This document shows positions 40,856 to 49,535 of a stretch of DNA of 64,000 nt, in pieces. Below the pieces are notes generated by a model. That model ran no database searches and was not told the DNA's origin. It saw only the letters and a list, made by a program, of their open reading frames with translations. The DNA is from Chloroflexota bacterium (GTDB taxonomy: Bacteria > Chloroflexota > Anaerolineae > VGOG01). A program made the translations under genes and the position numbers. The number at the start of each line of letters is the position of its first letter. Within the stretch, counting starts at the first letter, position 1. The DNA is taken from the NCBI GenBank assembly GCA_030611885.1, contig JAUWOY010000003.1, positions 1 to 64,000 on the forward strand, written 5' to 3'.

Positions 40856-41188
40856 ATGGCTAACGACAAGGGGAGTGGCTGGTTTGTAGCCGGATTTATC
40901 ATCGGCGGGTTGGTGGGGTTCGCGGCAGGCTTGCTCATGGCCCCTCAATCCGGTGAGGAGACTCAGGCGCAACTCAGGGAGAAGGGCATCGAGCTCAAGG
41001 GTAGGGCCGAGGAACTGGCAGAAGAGCTTCGGGAGAAGGGCCAGGTTATCCTGGAGGAGAAGAAGGTGCAAATCGAGGAGGCCATCGCCGAAGGCAAGGA
41101 GGCAATGGCCGAGAAAAAAGAGGAGATGATGGCCAAGCTGGAAGAGGAAAGAGGCAAGGGCAAGGCTGAAGCTGAAGCCGAGGTCTAA
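40856..41188 (+). CDS. YtxH domain protein
   Basis: 110 residues. One N-terminal membrane helix, 'WFVAGFIIGGLVGFAAGLLM', ending in the 'APQSGEETQAQLREKG' YtxH signature, then a long Glu/Lys/Ala-rich coiled coil ('ELAEELREKGQVILEEKKVQ', 'EKKEEMMAKLEEERGKGKAE'). Family members are general-stress, apolipoprotein-like proteins. The start at 40856 follows AGGAGG. It is co-transcribed with the DUF948-like gene. Confidence 0.85.
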   Translation: MANDKGSGWFVAGFIIGGLVGFAAGLLMAPQSGEETQAQLREKGIELKGRAEELAEELREKGQVILEEKKVQIEEAIAEGKEAMAEKKEEMMAKLEEERGKGKAEAEAEV

Positions 41189-41619
41189 TGTCTTAGCCCC
41201 CTCGACTATTTGCTGGCTTCTCATTTGAATGGTCTCCCGCTTGGGTGTTGTTGAACCATTGCCGGGTTGTTGGAAGGGCAAAGGACCCTAAAAGCGCCCT
41301 AAAGCTGAGCGTCCTTCAGGGAGCTTTGCCCTTTCAGCCCGATGGCGCTTGTCCTGAGGTCGCTCCGCTTACGGTCGAAGGGTTAGTATCGGACTACCAT
41401 TGGCATAGTGACAGGGTTCAAGAGGGAGACTATCTTGTTGCTGCCCCTGCCAACCCGGGCGGTCAAGCTTGGCCATGTAGGTTTCAAAGTCACTAGCAAC
41501 GTCTTTGTAGGCGAAGTGCTTCGTCTGCAAGTGAGATGCGCCGAACCGCGTCCTTGGTCAAAAAGGATTCTGTCAGCCTGCCAAGCTGAGCTCAGGCGTT
41601 AGGTAGATTAGATTTCGTC
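41189..41619. other. Gene-free stretch with inverted and direct repeats
   Basis: It holds an inverted repeat AAGGGCAAAG (41274-41283) / CTTTGCCCTT (41324-41333) with a T/A-poor loop, and the left copy (41374-41413) of a 40-base direct repeat whose partner is at 42352-42391. A small frame at 41245-41496 has no domain and is not called. Confidence 0.55.
41374..41413 (+). repeat. Direct repeat, left copy, flanking a two-gene cassette
   Basis: Begins GTCGAAGGGTTAGTATCGGA and matches 42352-42391 (GTCGAAGGGTTAGCATCGAA...) at 35 of 40 positions by eye. The pair encloses the two small genes at 41620-42310. Confidence 0.65.
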
Positions 41620-41946
41620 ATGGGCGAGAAATTCTGGATACAAGACTTTGAAACAGGACTAGACCGCTTGCGAGTTCATTTCACGACTGAGCGTGGGGAG
41701 GTTAGATCAATCTTCGTAATCCAGTATGAGGCCTACATTGATGGCAAATGGCGAGCAATAGTACGATTCGATGAAGCTCACGGTTTCTTCCACAAAGACA
41801 TAATATCACCTACAGGAGAGCAACGAAAAATTGCTCAGCCAGTGCTCGACAAGAAACTTGCTCTAACAGAAGCCATTGAGGATATCAAGCGACACTGGCG
41901 TTCTTATCGCAAGGCATATGAGGACAAATATCATGGGAAAAAATAA
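41620..41946 (+). CDS. DUF7718-like small protein (possible toxin-antitoxin member)
   Basis: 108 residues. 'RSIFVIQYEAYIDGKWRAIV' and 'RFDEAHGFFHKDIISPTGEQ' resemble the DUF7718 family (conserved RxDxAHGxxHxD), followed by a helical C-terminus 'AIEDIKRHWRSYRKAYED'. Conserved His/Asp residues could be catalytic. It overlaps the next small gene by 14 bases, lies on low-GC DNA and is framed by direct repeats, features common in toxin-antitoxin cassettes. The function is not known. Confidence 0.55.
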   Translation: MGEKFWIQDFETGLDRLRVHFTTERGEVRSIFVIQYEAYIDGKWRAIVRFDEAHGFFHKDIISPTGEQRKIAQPVLDKKLALTEAIEDIKRHWRSYRKAYEDKYHGKK

Positions 41947-42310
41947 TCAGGTCAGCTTAACAGACAAGAATTTAGATCGCTTGGCTGAATTTCTGAACCG
42001 TGAACTAGAACATCCAGCCTTGGCTGCACAAATACCAAATGGAGCACATATTTTCCAGGGTTCGTACAACGATACGGCTTTGACTCGAGCTAACCTCCAA
42101 CTAGTCAGCAAAATATTGCTAGGTATGACCCTTGGCTATGTAGAAAACGCACCATTGGTTATGGTGTTTGAATACAAACCTGGTAGGCAAACGGTGATTA
42201 ATTTATCTGACGAGGTACGGAAAGGGAAAGTGCGAACGTTCGTTGAACGGTTCCAGGAGCAAAGCCGGCACGAAATGGTTGTTGAAATCAATGAATTGGT
42301 GTCAGCTTAA
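41933..42310 (+). CDS. DUF5647-like small protein paired with the preceding gene
   Basis: 125 residues. 'LAEFLNRELEHPALAAQIPN' and 'GAHIFQGSYNDTALTRANLQ' resemble the small DUF5647 family (helix, then 'IPNGA'). The C-terminus is charged. ATG 41933 lies within the previous gene, so expression is coupled. Probably the second member of a toxin-antitoxin-like pair; which is the toxin cannot be told. Confidence 0.5.
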   Translation: MGKNNQVSLTDKNLDRLAEFLNRELEHPALAAQIPNGAHIFQGSYNDTALTRANLQLVSKILLGMTLGYVENAPLVMVFEYKPGRQTVINLSDEVRKGKVRTFVERFQEQSRHEMVVEINELVSA

Positions 42311-42351
42311 GGCAAGGATGACTGCTTCTGGTTTGCATGGTCTGCCGAGGG

Positions 42352-42391
42352 GTCGAAGGGTTAGCATCGAACTACCATCGGCATAGCGGCA
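42352..42391 (+). repeat. Direct repeat, right copy
   Basis: Partner of 41374-41413, 42 bases after the end of the second cassette gene. Confidence 0.65.
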
Positions 42392-42448
42392 ACACTCTAG
42401 AGGGGTGCTACCATAAGGAGTGTTAGGTGCGGAGCAGCGTGCCGTGAT

Positions 42449-42793
42449 ATGATGTCATGCGAGGTGATGCAAGTGGGAACGCAAACAGCTTTTCAGCCAT
42501 CCATATACGAACAGGCACTCATCAGCATCGTGCGAACACTGCCTATTGAGCGTGTAGTGCAAATATTAGACTATGCCCACTACATCCAGTCACAGGCCGT
42601 CGAAGACTTTGGTTTTCTGGATGACGACGAGACCGAAGAAGAAATCCTTGCTGACGAAGCGCACTGGGACGCTCAGTTTGCTGCCACGCAGGATGGTTTG
42701 GAGCAGATGGCAGATAAAGTGCGGGCAGACATTCAGGCGGGGCTTACTGCGCCGATGGTCTTTACAAAAGATGGGAGAATCGCACCAGGATGA
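42449..42793 (+). CDS. DUF2281-like antitoxin without a visible toxin
   Basis: 114 residues. 'YEQALISIVRTLPIERVVQI' and 'LDYAHYIQSQAVEDFGFLDD' follow the short helix pattern of DUF2281/VapB-like antitoxins, and the acidic 'DDDETEEEILADEAHWDAQF' stretch also fits. No toxin gene follows; a terminator comes at once. It could be an orphan antitoxin. The start may be 42449 or the ATG at 42467. Confidence 0.5.
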   Translation: MMSCEVMQVGTQTAFQPSIYEQALISIVRTLPIERVVQILDYAHYIQSQAVEDFGFLDDDETEEEILADEAHWDAQFAATQDGLEQMADKVRADIQAGLTAPMVFTKDGRIAPG

Positions 42794-42823
42794 AATCGCG
42801 CACCGTTTTAGCCAGAACAGTTG

Positions 42824-42853
42824 AGCCATCCTGGAAACAGGATGGCTCTTTTG
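42824..42853 (+). terminator. Rho-independent terminator
   Basis: AGCCATCCTG, GAAA loop, CAGGATGGCT, then CTTTTG. It also lies close to the 3' end of the convergent nnr gene. Confidence 0.85.
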
Positions 42854-42889
42854 CATTCAGTCGGTTTCTCCCCCAGAAAACTCTCCCCC

Positions 42890-44587
42890 CTACCCGCCCT
42901 CACGCAGAAGTTTGATGGTCTTGGGCAGCATTGGCAAAAGGTCGCCGGCCACCATGCCCGCCCCTCCTAGCTCCTTTCGGACCAGCTCCCCTGCCAGTCC
43001 ATGAACGTAGGTCCCGACCAGGGCGGCATCGTCCGCCTCCAGGCCCTGGGCCAGGAAGCCGACGATGGCCCCCGCCAACACGTCGCCGCTGCCCGCCGTG
43101 GCCAGGCCCGGATTGGCGAAGGGGTTGATGACCACCCTTCCCTCAGGGTCGGCGATAACGGTGTAGGCCCCTTTCAGGATTACGACCTGACGCCACTTCT
43201 CAGCCATCTGCCGCGCTACCCCTGGCCTGTCGGCCTCGATTTCACCTACCGTGAGCCCGGTCAGTCGGGACATCTCGCCGGGGTGAGGGGTGAGGATGCT
43301 CGGCCCTTTGAGCTGTTCCCACCAGTGGGGGGTATCGGCCAGAGCGTTCAGGCCATCGGCATCCACGACCAGCAGCGGCAGCGAGAGCTTCCCCTCTGCG
43401 ACCTCTTCGCTCGCCAGGAAACCGATGCGGCCCCTTTTGCCTGGTTCCACATTTAGCAACTGCTGGACGAACTGTACTGTCTCCTTCTCGCGGCCCAGGC
43501 CCGGCCCCAGGAGGAGGGCATCGTAATCCTGGATCTTCTCACCTAGCACTTTGATGGCATCGGGGATGAGGACGCCCAGGTTCTGGGGCAGGAGGAGGAA
43601 GGTGACCTCGCTGAGCTTGGAGGCCAGGATGGGATGGATGCTCTCCGCCAGGGCCAGAGTGACCAGGCCCGTGCCCACCCGCGTGGCCGCAGCGCTGGCC
43701 AGATACGCCGCCCCAGTATAGTTGACCGAGCCGGCCACCACCAGGGCCTTGCCGAAGGTGCCCTTGTGAGCTCCCAAGGGACGGGGAGGCAGGAGCTCCC
43801 TCACCATTTCAGGTGTTGCCAACTCCACCTGGACATCGTCGGCCAAATGCGGCGGTATCTCGATGTCGGCGACGATCAACTGGCCCACGTACTCAGCGCC
43901 GGGGAAGAGGAACTGGCCTCGCTTGGGGAAGCCGAATGTTACCGTCAGATCAGCAGGTACGGCCGCTGGATCTATGGCTCCCGTGTCGCAATCGAGCCCC
44001 GTGGGGACGTCCACAGCGACGAGGCAAGGGAAAGAGGGCAAAGCAGCAAATGAGGGAAGTGAGGGCGAGAAAAGGGCCTCTTTCCTCTCTGTTTCCCTTC
44101 TTCTTCTGATTTCCTCCTCGACTACGGTCAATATCTCCCTGAGCGATCCGCCTATCGGCCGAGAGACCCCCGTGCCCAGCAGGGCATCAATGATCACGTC
44201 GGACTCGCCCAGAAGGCGGCGCAGCGTGGCAAAGCCATCGTCTTCTTCGGCCCAGAGGGTGGGAATGTCCCTTTCAGTTGCCAGGCGAAAATTCTCGTCG
44301 TCCTCGGTGCGACGCTTCCAGACGTAGAAGGTGACATGAGCGCCAGCATCGTGCAAATATCGGCCGGCCACCAGCCCATCGCCTCCGTTATTGCCGGGGC
44401 CAACTAGCACCAGTATCCGTTTGTCCGTTGCCCCCCCTCTTTCCCCCCCAACTTTGAGGGGGATGAAGGGGGGGCAGGCCTCGGCCACGGCTCGCCCGGC
44501 GTTTTCCATCATCGTGGCGTAAGTTAGCCCTCCCGCATCGGCTTCCCTCTCAATGCGGCGCATTTCCTCTGTCGTCACTACTTTCAT
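42890..44587 (-). CDS. nnr: Bifunctional NAD(P)H-hydrate repair enzyme Nnr (epimerase plus dehydratase)
   Basis: About 565 residues. The N-terminal epimerase domain has 'MKVVTTEEMRRIEREADAGG' and 'LVGPGNNGGDGLVAGRYLHD'. The C-terminal ADP/ATP-dependent dehydratase domain has 'LLPPRPLGAHKGTFGKALVV', 'GPSILTPHPGEMSRLTGLTV' and 'GLATAGSGDVLAGAIVGFLA'. Together they repair hydrated NADH and NADPH. Two low-complexity insertions stand out: 'PFIPLKVGGERGGATDKR' after residue 35, encoded by a C/G-run palindrome (about 44440-44476), and 'RRRRETERKEALFSPSLPSF' near 160. ATG 44587 is chosen for its position after AGGC-rich 'GGCTGAGGCAC'. Confidence 0.92.
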   Translation of the reverse strand: MKVVTTEEMRRIEREADAGGLTYATMMENAGRAVAEACPPFIPLKVGGERGGATDKRILVLVGPGNNGGDGLVAGRYLHDAGAHVTFYVWKRRTEDDENFRLATERDIPTLWAEEDDGFATLRRLLGESDVIIDALLGTGVSRPIGGSLREILTVVEEEIRRRRETERKEALFSPSLPSFAALPSFPCLVAVDVPTGLDCDTGAIDPAAVPADLTVTFGFPKRGQFLFPGAEYVGQLIVADIEIPPHLADDVQVELATPEMVRELLPPRPLGAHKGTFGKALVVAGSVNYTGAAYLASAAATRVGTGLVTLALAESIHPILASKLSEVTFLLLPQNLGVLIPDAIKVLGEKIQDYDALLLGPGLGREKETVQFVQQLLNVEPGKRGRIGFLASEEVAEGKLSLPLLVVDADGLNALADTPHWWEQLKGPSILTPHPGEMSRLTGLTVGEIEADRPGVARQMAEKWRQVVILKGAYTVIADPEGRVVINPFANPGLATAGSGDVLAGAIVGFLAQGLEADDAALVGTYVHGLAGELVRKELGGAGMVAGDLLPMLPKTIKLLREGG

Positions 44588-44627
44588 GTGCCTCAGCCCT
44601 TTCTTCTGTTTGAATCTTTGCCCCAGA

Positions 44628-44656
44628 AGTATAGCACAGGAAGCCGTTTGAGGCAA
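44628..44656 (-). promoter_or_regulatory. Sigma-70 promoter of nnr
   Basis: On the minus strand TTGCCT (44656-44651), 17 bases, TATACT (44633-44628), 40 bases before the nnr start. Confidence 0.75.
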
Positions 44657-44676
44657 CAAGAGCCGGTCTGGCGCTC

Positions 44677-44705
44677 TTGACATCAAACCCACCTTGTGCT
44701 ATCCT
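44677..44705 (+). promoter_or_regulatory. Sigma-70 promoter of the TPR operon
   Basis: TTGACA (44677-44682), 17 bases, TATCCT (44700-44705), divergent from the nnr promoter. Confidence 0.65.
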
Positions 44706-44776
44706 TACGGAACAGCAAACGCAAACTTAACGTAAATCCAACGTAAAAGCAAATTTGTTTGTGAGGTAAAAGGCAA

Positions 44777-45445
44777 GTGGCAAAATCGAAAAAGAGACGC
44801 AAGCGCAAACGCAAGAGCCAGGGCAAATCCAGAAGCAGACCCCCGGCGCCGGTCGGTACGCGAAAAAAGCTGGCACAAGCCGGTCCTGGACTTCAAATTC
44901 GGGCTTTTGAGATCTCGGACGAGGTGAAAGATATCTACAAGCCGGGCATCACGGATGAGATCGCCGAGGCAACTATCCTGTTGAAGGAGGGCCACCTGGG
45001 CGAAGCGAAGGCTGCATCTCGACGCATCATCGAGCGCGAGCCACGAGCCAAGGAAGCGTACTCGAACCTGGCCGTGGCCTATAAGCTGTCGGGCGACGAG
45101 GAAGCAGCCGAGGCCCTTTTCCGGGAGACAATGGAGAAGTTCCCACGGTATGTCTTTCCCCGCACTAATTTGGCCCAAACCTGCCTGGAGCGTGGTCAGG
45201 TTGAGGAGGCGGAGCAGTTGTTGATCCCCTTGGATAAGTTACGGAAGTTCACGTCGGGGGAATTCCGGTTCTACGCCTTGACGTGGAGTGACATCCTGGC
45301 TGCCCGGGGCAACTACGAGGCTGCACTCTCCTGGCTGCGCATGCTCTCTGAAGCGCTGCCAGACTCGCCCGGAGTGAGCGAACGGCGGGTACGGTATCGG
45401 ATCGGTCAGTTGTCTCACGGAAGGCAGCGAGGGGAGCAGAAATGA
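44777..45445 (+). CDS. TPR protein with Lys/Arg-rich N-terminus
   Basis: 222 residues. A very basic start ('AKSKKRRKRKRKSQGKSRSR') suggests nucleic-acid or ribosome contact. Then tetratricopeptide repeats appear: 'ATILLKEGHLGEAKAASRRI', 'AYSNLAVAYKLSGDEEAAEA' and 'TNLAQTCLERGQVEEAEQLL'. TPRs form protein-binding scaffolds. The next gene overlaps by ATGA. A partner is not evident. GTG 44777 follows GAGGTAAAAGGC. Confidence 0.75.
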   Translation: MAKSKKRRKRKRKSQGKSRSRPPAPVGTRKKLAQAGPGLQIRAFEISDEVKDIYKPGITDEIAEATILLKEGHLGEAKAASRRIIEREPRAKEAYSNLAVAYKLSGDEEAAEALFRETMEKFPRYVFPRTNLAQTCLERGQVEEAEQLLIPLDKLRKFTSGEFRFYALTWSDILAARGNYEAALSWLRMLSEALPDSPGVSERRVRYRIGQLSHGRQRGEQK

Positions 45446-45768
45446 TAACGACGGCCCTGCCATGCGGCCAGGAACGTCTGCGCGCCATCGTCAAACAAGC
45501 CATAGACCAGGCTGACCCCATTGGCCTGCTGGCCATCGGCTGTCCAGACGACGAGTACGACCCGGAAATCAACCAGGTGCTGACTTATGTGACTGCCTAC
45601 ACTGATCCGGCGTCCCTCGGACAGCGGATCCACCAGAGTTTCGTCAAGATGTTCGACGAGAGGATCGCCGGTCCGCCAGAAGTCTACCATCGCATCGCCC
45701 ATCAGATTCTCGAAGGACTGGGGGGACGAGGTGAACTACCAAAAACAGGAGTTACTTGTGGCCAATAA
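45442..45768 (+). CDS. Small DUF1871-like protein
   Basis: 108 residues. 'AIDQADPIGLLAIGCPDDEY' and 'DPEINQVLTYVTAYTDPASL' fit the DP(I/L)GL...DEYD pattern of the DUF1871 family, compact helical proteins of unknown role often linked to contact-dependent or immunity-type loci. It overlaps the TPR gene by four bases. The ribosome site lies inside that gene's end (AGGGGAGCAG). Confidence 0.55.
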   Translation: MITTALPCGQERLRAIVKQAIDQADPIGLLAIGCPDDEYDPEINQVLTYVTAYTDPASLGQRIHQSFVKMFDERIAGPPEVYHRIAHQILEGLGGRGELPKTGVTCGQ

Positions 45769-45850
45769 TCACCTGCCCGCCGACGCCGCGTGGCTGTTTC
45801 CAGAATATGACTTTGAGATTGCTTGACCTTTTTGAGGGGAGGATTGGACA

Positions 45851-46720
45851 ATGATTGACATCACCATACCACGCGAATGCATCTATCAGGAGTTTGAGGG
45901 ACAACCTGGCCCCTGCCCCCGGTGCGGCGGCCCTTTGCAGCAAAGCAGCCAGACATACCTGGTCATTACCCAGCGCGGGGAAGATATGGCCGATAGCTTC
46001 ATGATCGGCGGCGATATAGGGTGGTTCTGTGCCCGCTGTCCTACGGTGGTCATCAGCCCGGAAGAGGTGACCAAATTTCTCATGCAGCCTTTGCCTCACT
46101 GGGACATCGGCGAGGAGTTTACCTTAGTGGGTATCGTTGACCTGGACGCTATCCCCGAAGAGAAGCACGACTTGCCGCTAGGAGACGAAGACAACCCCAT
46201 CCCGATAGTGGAATTCACCAACGTCTCTGACGAGACAGCGCACAGAGAACCTGAGGAAGAGCAGCCCCAACTAATAGTGCGGCCCGATATTGAGCGGAGG
46301 GACCCGAGCTTGCCATTCGAGGAGCGCTACCAGGACGTCCTGCAGAACATTGAGTTCGGCATCATCCGGGTGTACCAGAACCATCCCGAGATGACTGACT
46401 GGGAAGCTCTGGCAGCCATCGAGGCTCTGAGCCGCGTTTATAACGCTGAGGCGAAGGGTCGCGAGATGACACCGCCATCCTTGGGTCCTCTGTCTGAGGA
46501 AGTCTATGATTTCGTCGAGTCAATGTGCGAATGGCGGCTAGGGCGCGAGATGCCATTCTCCAACAAGGAAGGTGAGCCGGTAGAGTTTGGCATGGGATCC
46601 TCCATTACCCTGGACGAGATCATCGCCTGCCTGAAGCGCGTCCGCAAATCCATCGAGCGCTGGACCCGGCAAGGTGGTCGGCAGGGGTACCTCACCTTCG
46701 TCAGCCAATTTGTCCGATAA
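45851..46720 (+). CDS. Unknown protein with N-terminal zinc ribbon
   Basis: 289 residues. The N-terminus has two CxxC pairs, 'GPCPRCGGPLQQSSQTYLV' and 'GWFCARCPTVVISPEEV', forming a likely zinc ribbon. The remainder is mostly helical and acidic ('FEERYQDVLQNIEFGIIRVY', 'LDEIIACLKRVRKSIERWTR'). The combination matches uncharacterised proteins I cannot name. It follows the TPR and DUF1871-like genes on the same strand and may belong to their unit. Confidence 0.6.
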   Translation: MIDITIPRECIYQEFEGQPGPCPRCGGPLQQSSQTYLVITQRGEDMADSFMIGGDIGWFCARCPTVVISPEEVTKFLMQPLPHWDIGEEFTLVGIVDLDAIPEEKHDLPLGDEDNPIPIVEFTNVSDETAHREPEEEQPQLIVRPDIERRDPSLPFEERYQDVLQNIEFGIIRVYQNHPEMTDWEALAAIEALSRVYNAEAKGREMTPPSLGPLSEEVYDFVESMCEWRLGREMPFSNKEGEPVEFGMGSSITLDEIIACLKRVRKSIERWTRQGGRQGYLTFVSQFVR

Positions 46721-46732
46721 GCGGGCAGGTAT

Positions 46733-47812
46733 CTAGTACGTCCTCTCGACCAGAAAGGCGGCTAGCTCTCTCAAATCGTCTTGGGCCTCGTTTTCCACCC
46801 CCGTGGCGTCGAGTTCGGCCAGGGCTTGCTGGTAGTAGTCGTTGGCCATAATCTCCGCGTAGCGGCGCGCCTCCAGGTTCTCCAGGATACTGAGCGCCGC
46901 CTCCACAGCCTCCTCGTCAATTGCCTCCTGCTGATAAATCCCTTTCAGACCTTTGCCTCCAGTTCTCCGCTCCTCCTCCAGGGCCCGTACGATGGGCAGT
47001 GTCTTTTTGCGCTGCCGGATGTCGTCGGCGGCCGGTTTGCCCGTCACCTGAGGATCGCCCCAGATGCCCAGGACGTCGTCCACGATCTGGAAGGCCTGGC
47101 CCAGGTTCTGGCCGAAACGCCGATAGCGACCGATGGATTCGGCGTCGTCCCTAGCGACGAGGGCCCCCAATTGCGCAGCCGCGCTGAACAGGGCGGCCGT
47201 CTTGCCTCGGATCATGGAGAGGTATTGCTCCACGTCAACATCCAGCCGGGTCTCGAAGCTCAGGTCCAGGTATTGGCCTTCGGTGAGGGCCAGGCAAGCC
47301 TGGTCTAGAATCTCCAAGGCGGTGAGCACGCGCTGAGGAGGAACCCCCCTATCGGCCAGGCGTTGCATGGCCAGGTGGGCCAGGGCGAACAGGCCGTCGC
47401 CCGCGTTGATGGCCTGGGGCACGCCCCAGACTTTCCAGACGGTGGGGCGGCCCCGCCGCAGAGGACTCTTGTCCTCGATGTCGTCGTGGACCAGGGAGAA
47501 GTTGTGCACCAGTTCGATGGCTGCGGCAGCCGGCAGGGCCTGCTCATGATCGCCGCCGCTCGCCTGGCAGGTCAGGAGGCACAAAACGGGCCGCAGTCGC
47601 TTGCCGGCGCCGCCCGTGGTGGGAGCAAAGTCCTTGTCAACCCAGCCCAGGTGATATTGCATCATGCCGTAGAAGGATGTGAGTTGGGGATGGGGGTGCG
47701 CGAGGGTTTTCCGCAGTTCCGCCTCAATGAGGGGCAGGTATCTTTCAAAAGCACTTTTCAAGCTCACGGTGGGGTTGTTCCTAATTTGTATGGAGAAACC
47801 AGTTTTTTTCAT
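46733..47812 (-). CDS. Polyprenyl diphosphate synthase (geranylgeranyl/farnesyl type)
   Basis: 359 residues, trans-prenyltransferase. First Asp-rich motif 'LVHNFSLVHDDIEDKSPLRR', then 'GRPTVWKVWG', 'GKTAALFSAAAQLGALVA' and the second Asp-rich region 'QIVDDVLGIWGD'. It elongates allylic diphosphates with isopentenyl diphosphate. The idi gene immediately upstream on the same strand supplies its substrate, so the two form an isoprenoid pair. The start is uncertain: the N-terminal 'KKTGFSIQIRNNP' overlaps a dispersed repeat (GAAACCAG...CTGGTTTC), and a GTG about 15 codons further in is possible. Confidence 0.92.
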   Translation of the reverse strand: MKKTGFSIQIRNNPTVSLKSAFERYLPLIEAELRKTLAHPHPQLTSFYGMMQYHLGWVDKDFAPTTGGAGKRLRPVLCLLTCQASGGDHEQALPAAAAIELVHNFSLVHDDIEDKSPLRRGRPTVWKVWGVPQAINAGDGLFALAHLAMQRLADRGVPPQRVLTALEILDQACLALTEGQYLDLSFETRLDVDVEQYLSMIRGKTAALFSAAAQLGALVARDDAESIGRYRRFGQNLGQAFQIVDDVLGIWGDPQVTGKPAADDIRQRKKTLPIVRALEEERRTGGKGLKGIYQQEAIDEEAVEAALSILENLEARRYAEIMANDYYQQALAELDATGVENEAQDDLRELAAFLVERTY

Positions 47813-47891
47813 CTATCTGAGCGAGTAGATCGTTGCTTTCAGGGTCTACGGGCTGCAAAACGGCATCTTATCAGCCTAAAAACCTGGTTTC

Positions 47892-48899
47892 TTACAGGGG
47901 GACACTCTTGAGCTCCTGGAGGTTTCTGGCGCCGACACAGAACATGGCCGTGCGCAGTTCCTTCAGTATTTCCCCGATCTTTTCACCTACCGCTTCGGGG
48001 GAGACGGTGGCTGGCTTCAGGAAGGGCGTGGCCAGGGCAACAGTGTCGGTGCCCAAGGCGATGGCTTTGGCGGCCTCCACGCCGGTGCGGATGCCCCCGC
48101 TGGCGATCAAGGTCACATCAGGAGCGGCTCGCCGAACCATCTGGATGGATTCAGCGGTAGGGATGCCCCAATCGGCGAAGGCGGCAGCGATACGACGGGA
48201 GCTCTCGCTGACGGCCCGGTGCATCTCCACCTCGCTCCAGGAGGTGCCCCCAGCTCCAGCCACGTCTATGGCGGCCACGCCGGCGTCCGCCAGTCTGCGG
48301 GCCACCTCAGTGGAGATGCCCCAGCCCACCTCTTTGACGATCACAGGCACCGATAGCCCCCGGCAGACCTCCTCGATCTTGGCCAGCAGCCCTGAGAAGT
48401 CGGTGTTGCCCTCTGGCTGGAGAGCCTCCTGCAGCGGGTTCAGGTGTAGGATCAGGCCGTCGGCTTCGATCATCTCCACAGCCCTCTGGCAATGCTCGAC
48501 GCCGTAGCCATAGTTCAACTGCACAGCGCCCAGGTTAGCCAGGAGCAGGATGTTGGGAGCCACGTCTCGCACCTGGTAGGTGTGGGACAGACTTGGCTCT
48601 TCCAGGGCCGTGCGCTGCGAACCGACGCCCATGCCCAGACCATGAATTTGCGCTGCCAGGGCCAGGTTCTTGTTGATCGTCTCGGCCTCCTCAGTGCCGC
48701 CCGTCATGGAGGAGATGATCAGAGGCGCGCTCAAGTCTTTGCCTAGCAAACTGGTGGAAAGGTCAATGTGGTCGCGGTTTATCTCTGGCAGGGCCTGATG
48801 AACGAAGCGATACCTCTCCAGGCCCGTGGTCAGATTTCGGAAGCGCACGTCTTCTTTTAGCAGGATGCGCAGGTGCTCCGATTTTCGTTGGTTGTGCAT
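47892..48899 (-). CDS. fni: Type 2 isopentenyl-diphosphate delta-isomerase
   Basis: About 335 residues. An FMN-dependent TIM barrel: '[20 protein letters not shown]', '[19 protein letters not shown]', '[20 protein letters not shown]', '[19 protein letters not shown]' and '[20 protein letters not shown]'. It interconverts isopentenyl and dimethylallyl diphosphate. The type 2 enzyme is found in archaea and a subset of bacteria, including Chloroflexota. ATG 48899 follows GGAGGTTTCAG; an earlier start at 48941 has no ribosome site. Confidence 0.94.
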   Translation of the reverse strand: MHNQRKSEHLRILLKEDVRFRNLTTGLERYRFVHQALPEINRDHIDLSTSLLGKDLSAPLIISSMTGGTEEAETINKNLALAAQIHGLGMGVGSQRTALEEPSLSHTYQVRDVAPNILLLANLGAVQLNYGYGVEHCQRAVEMIEADGLILHLNPLQEALQPEGNTDFSGLLAKIEEVCRGLSVPVIVKEVGWGISTEVARRLADAGVAAIDVAGAGGTSWSEVEMHRAVSESSRRIAAAFADWGIPTAESIQMVRRAAPDVTLIASGGIRTGVEAAKAIALGTDTVALATPFLKPATVSPEAVGEKIGEILKELRTAMFCVGARNLQELKSVPL

Positions 48900-48999
48900 G
48901 GGCTGAAACCTCCGTAACTTTTTACCACCGACGGTGTTCAAATGAATAGGCCATTTTACGCAATATTACCAGCGGTGACGATTCTTGTCAAATGGATTT

Positions 49000-49028
49000 T
49001 TGACTATATCGGCCAAGACTGGTAAAAT
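49000..49028 (+). promoter_or_regulatory. Sigma-70 promoter of acpP
   Basis: TTGACT (49000-49005), 17 bases, TAAAAT (49023-49028). Confidence 0.75.
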
Positions 49029-49062
49029 AGGGGCCAATTATTATCATTGAGGAGGTGAGAGA

Positions 49063-49299
49063 ATGTCGGTATTCGAGGATGTAAAAGCCATCATCGTCGA
49101 GGTGCTGGGCGTTGACCCGGATGAAGTCACCCCTGAGGCCAACTTCCGCGAGGATCTGGAGGCTGATTCCCTCGACCTGGTGGAACTGATCATGGCCTTC
49201 GAGGACAAGTTCGGAGCAGAGATTCCCGACGACGATGCTCAGCAGATCACCACGGTTGGGGCGGCAGTCGCCTACGTCGAGAAGCGCATGGCCGGATAA
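49063..49299 (+). CDS. acpP: Acyl carrier protein
   Basis: 78 residues. The phosphopantetheine attachment Ser lies in '[20 protein letters not shown]' (DSLD), with the usual acidic helices '[20 protein letters not shown]'. It carries acyl chains in fatty acid synthesis. No fab genes are adjacent. ATG 49063 follows GAGGAGGTGAG. Confidence 0.95.
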   Translation: MSVFEDVKAIIVEVLGVDPDEVTPEANFREDLEADSLDLVELIMAFEDKFGAEIPDDDAQQITTVGAAVAYVEKRMAG

Positions 49300-49404
49300 C
49301 GGGCCTGCGGATGGAAATTCGCAGACTAAAAGCCAAAGTCGGCTGAGTAGGGGCAAACGGCCATTCGCCCCTAATTGAGTGCGCCTTGGCGCACTTGAGC
49401 TTTT

Positions 49405-49438
49405 AGCATGGGGATTTCCATCCCCATGCTTTCTTTTT
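49405..49438 (+). terminator. Terminator after acpP
   Basis: AGCATGGGGAT (49405-49415), TTCC loop, ATCCCCATGCT (49420-49430), then TTCTTTTT. A second hairpin, AGTGCGCC/GGCGCACT, stands just before it. Confidence 0.85.
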
Positions 49439-49535
49439 CCCTGGGAAGGAGGTGATGGAATCGAGGACTCTGAGGGATAGCTGGCGAGAGCCAGAGTTTA
49501 TCAAAGCTTATAGCATGACTAAAGGAGGTCAGAAA

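Noticed and set aside
41245-41496. Small plus-strand frame in the repeat region after the YtxH gene
   Set aside because: Consists of repeat sequence, no ribosome site, no resemblance to any protein.
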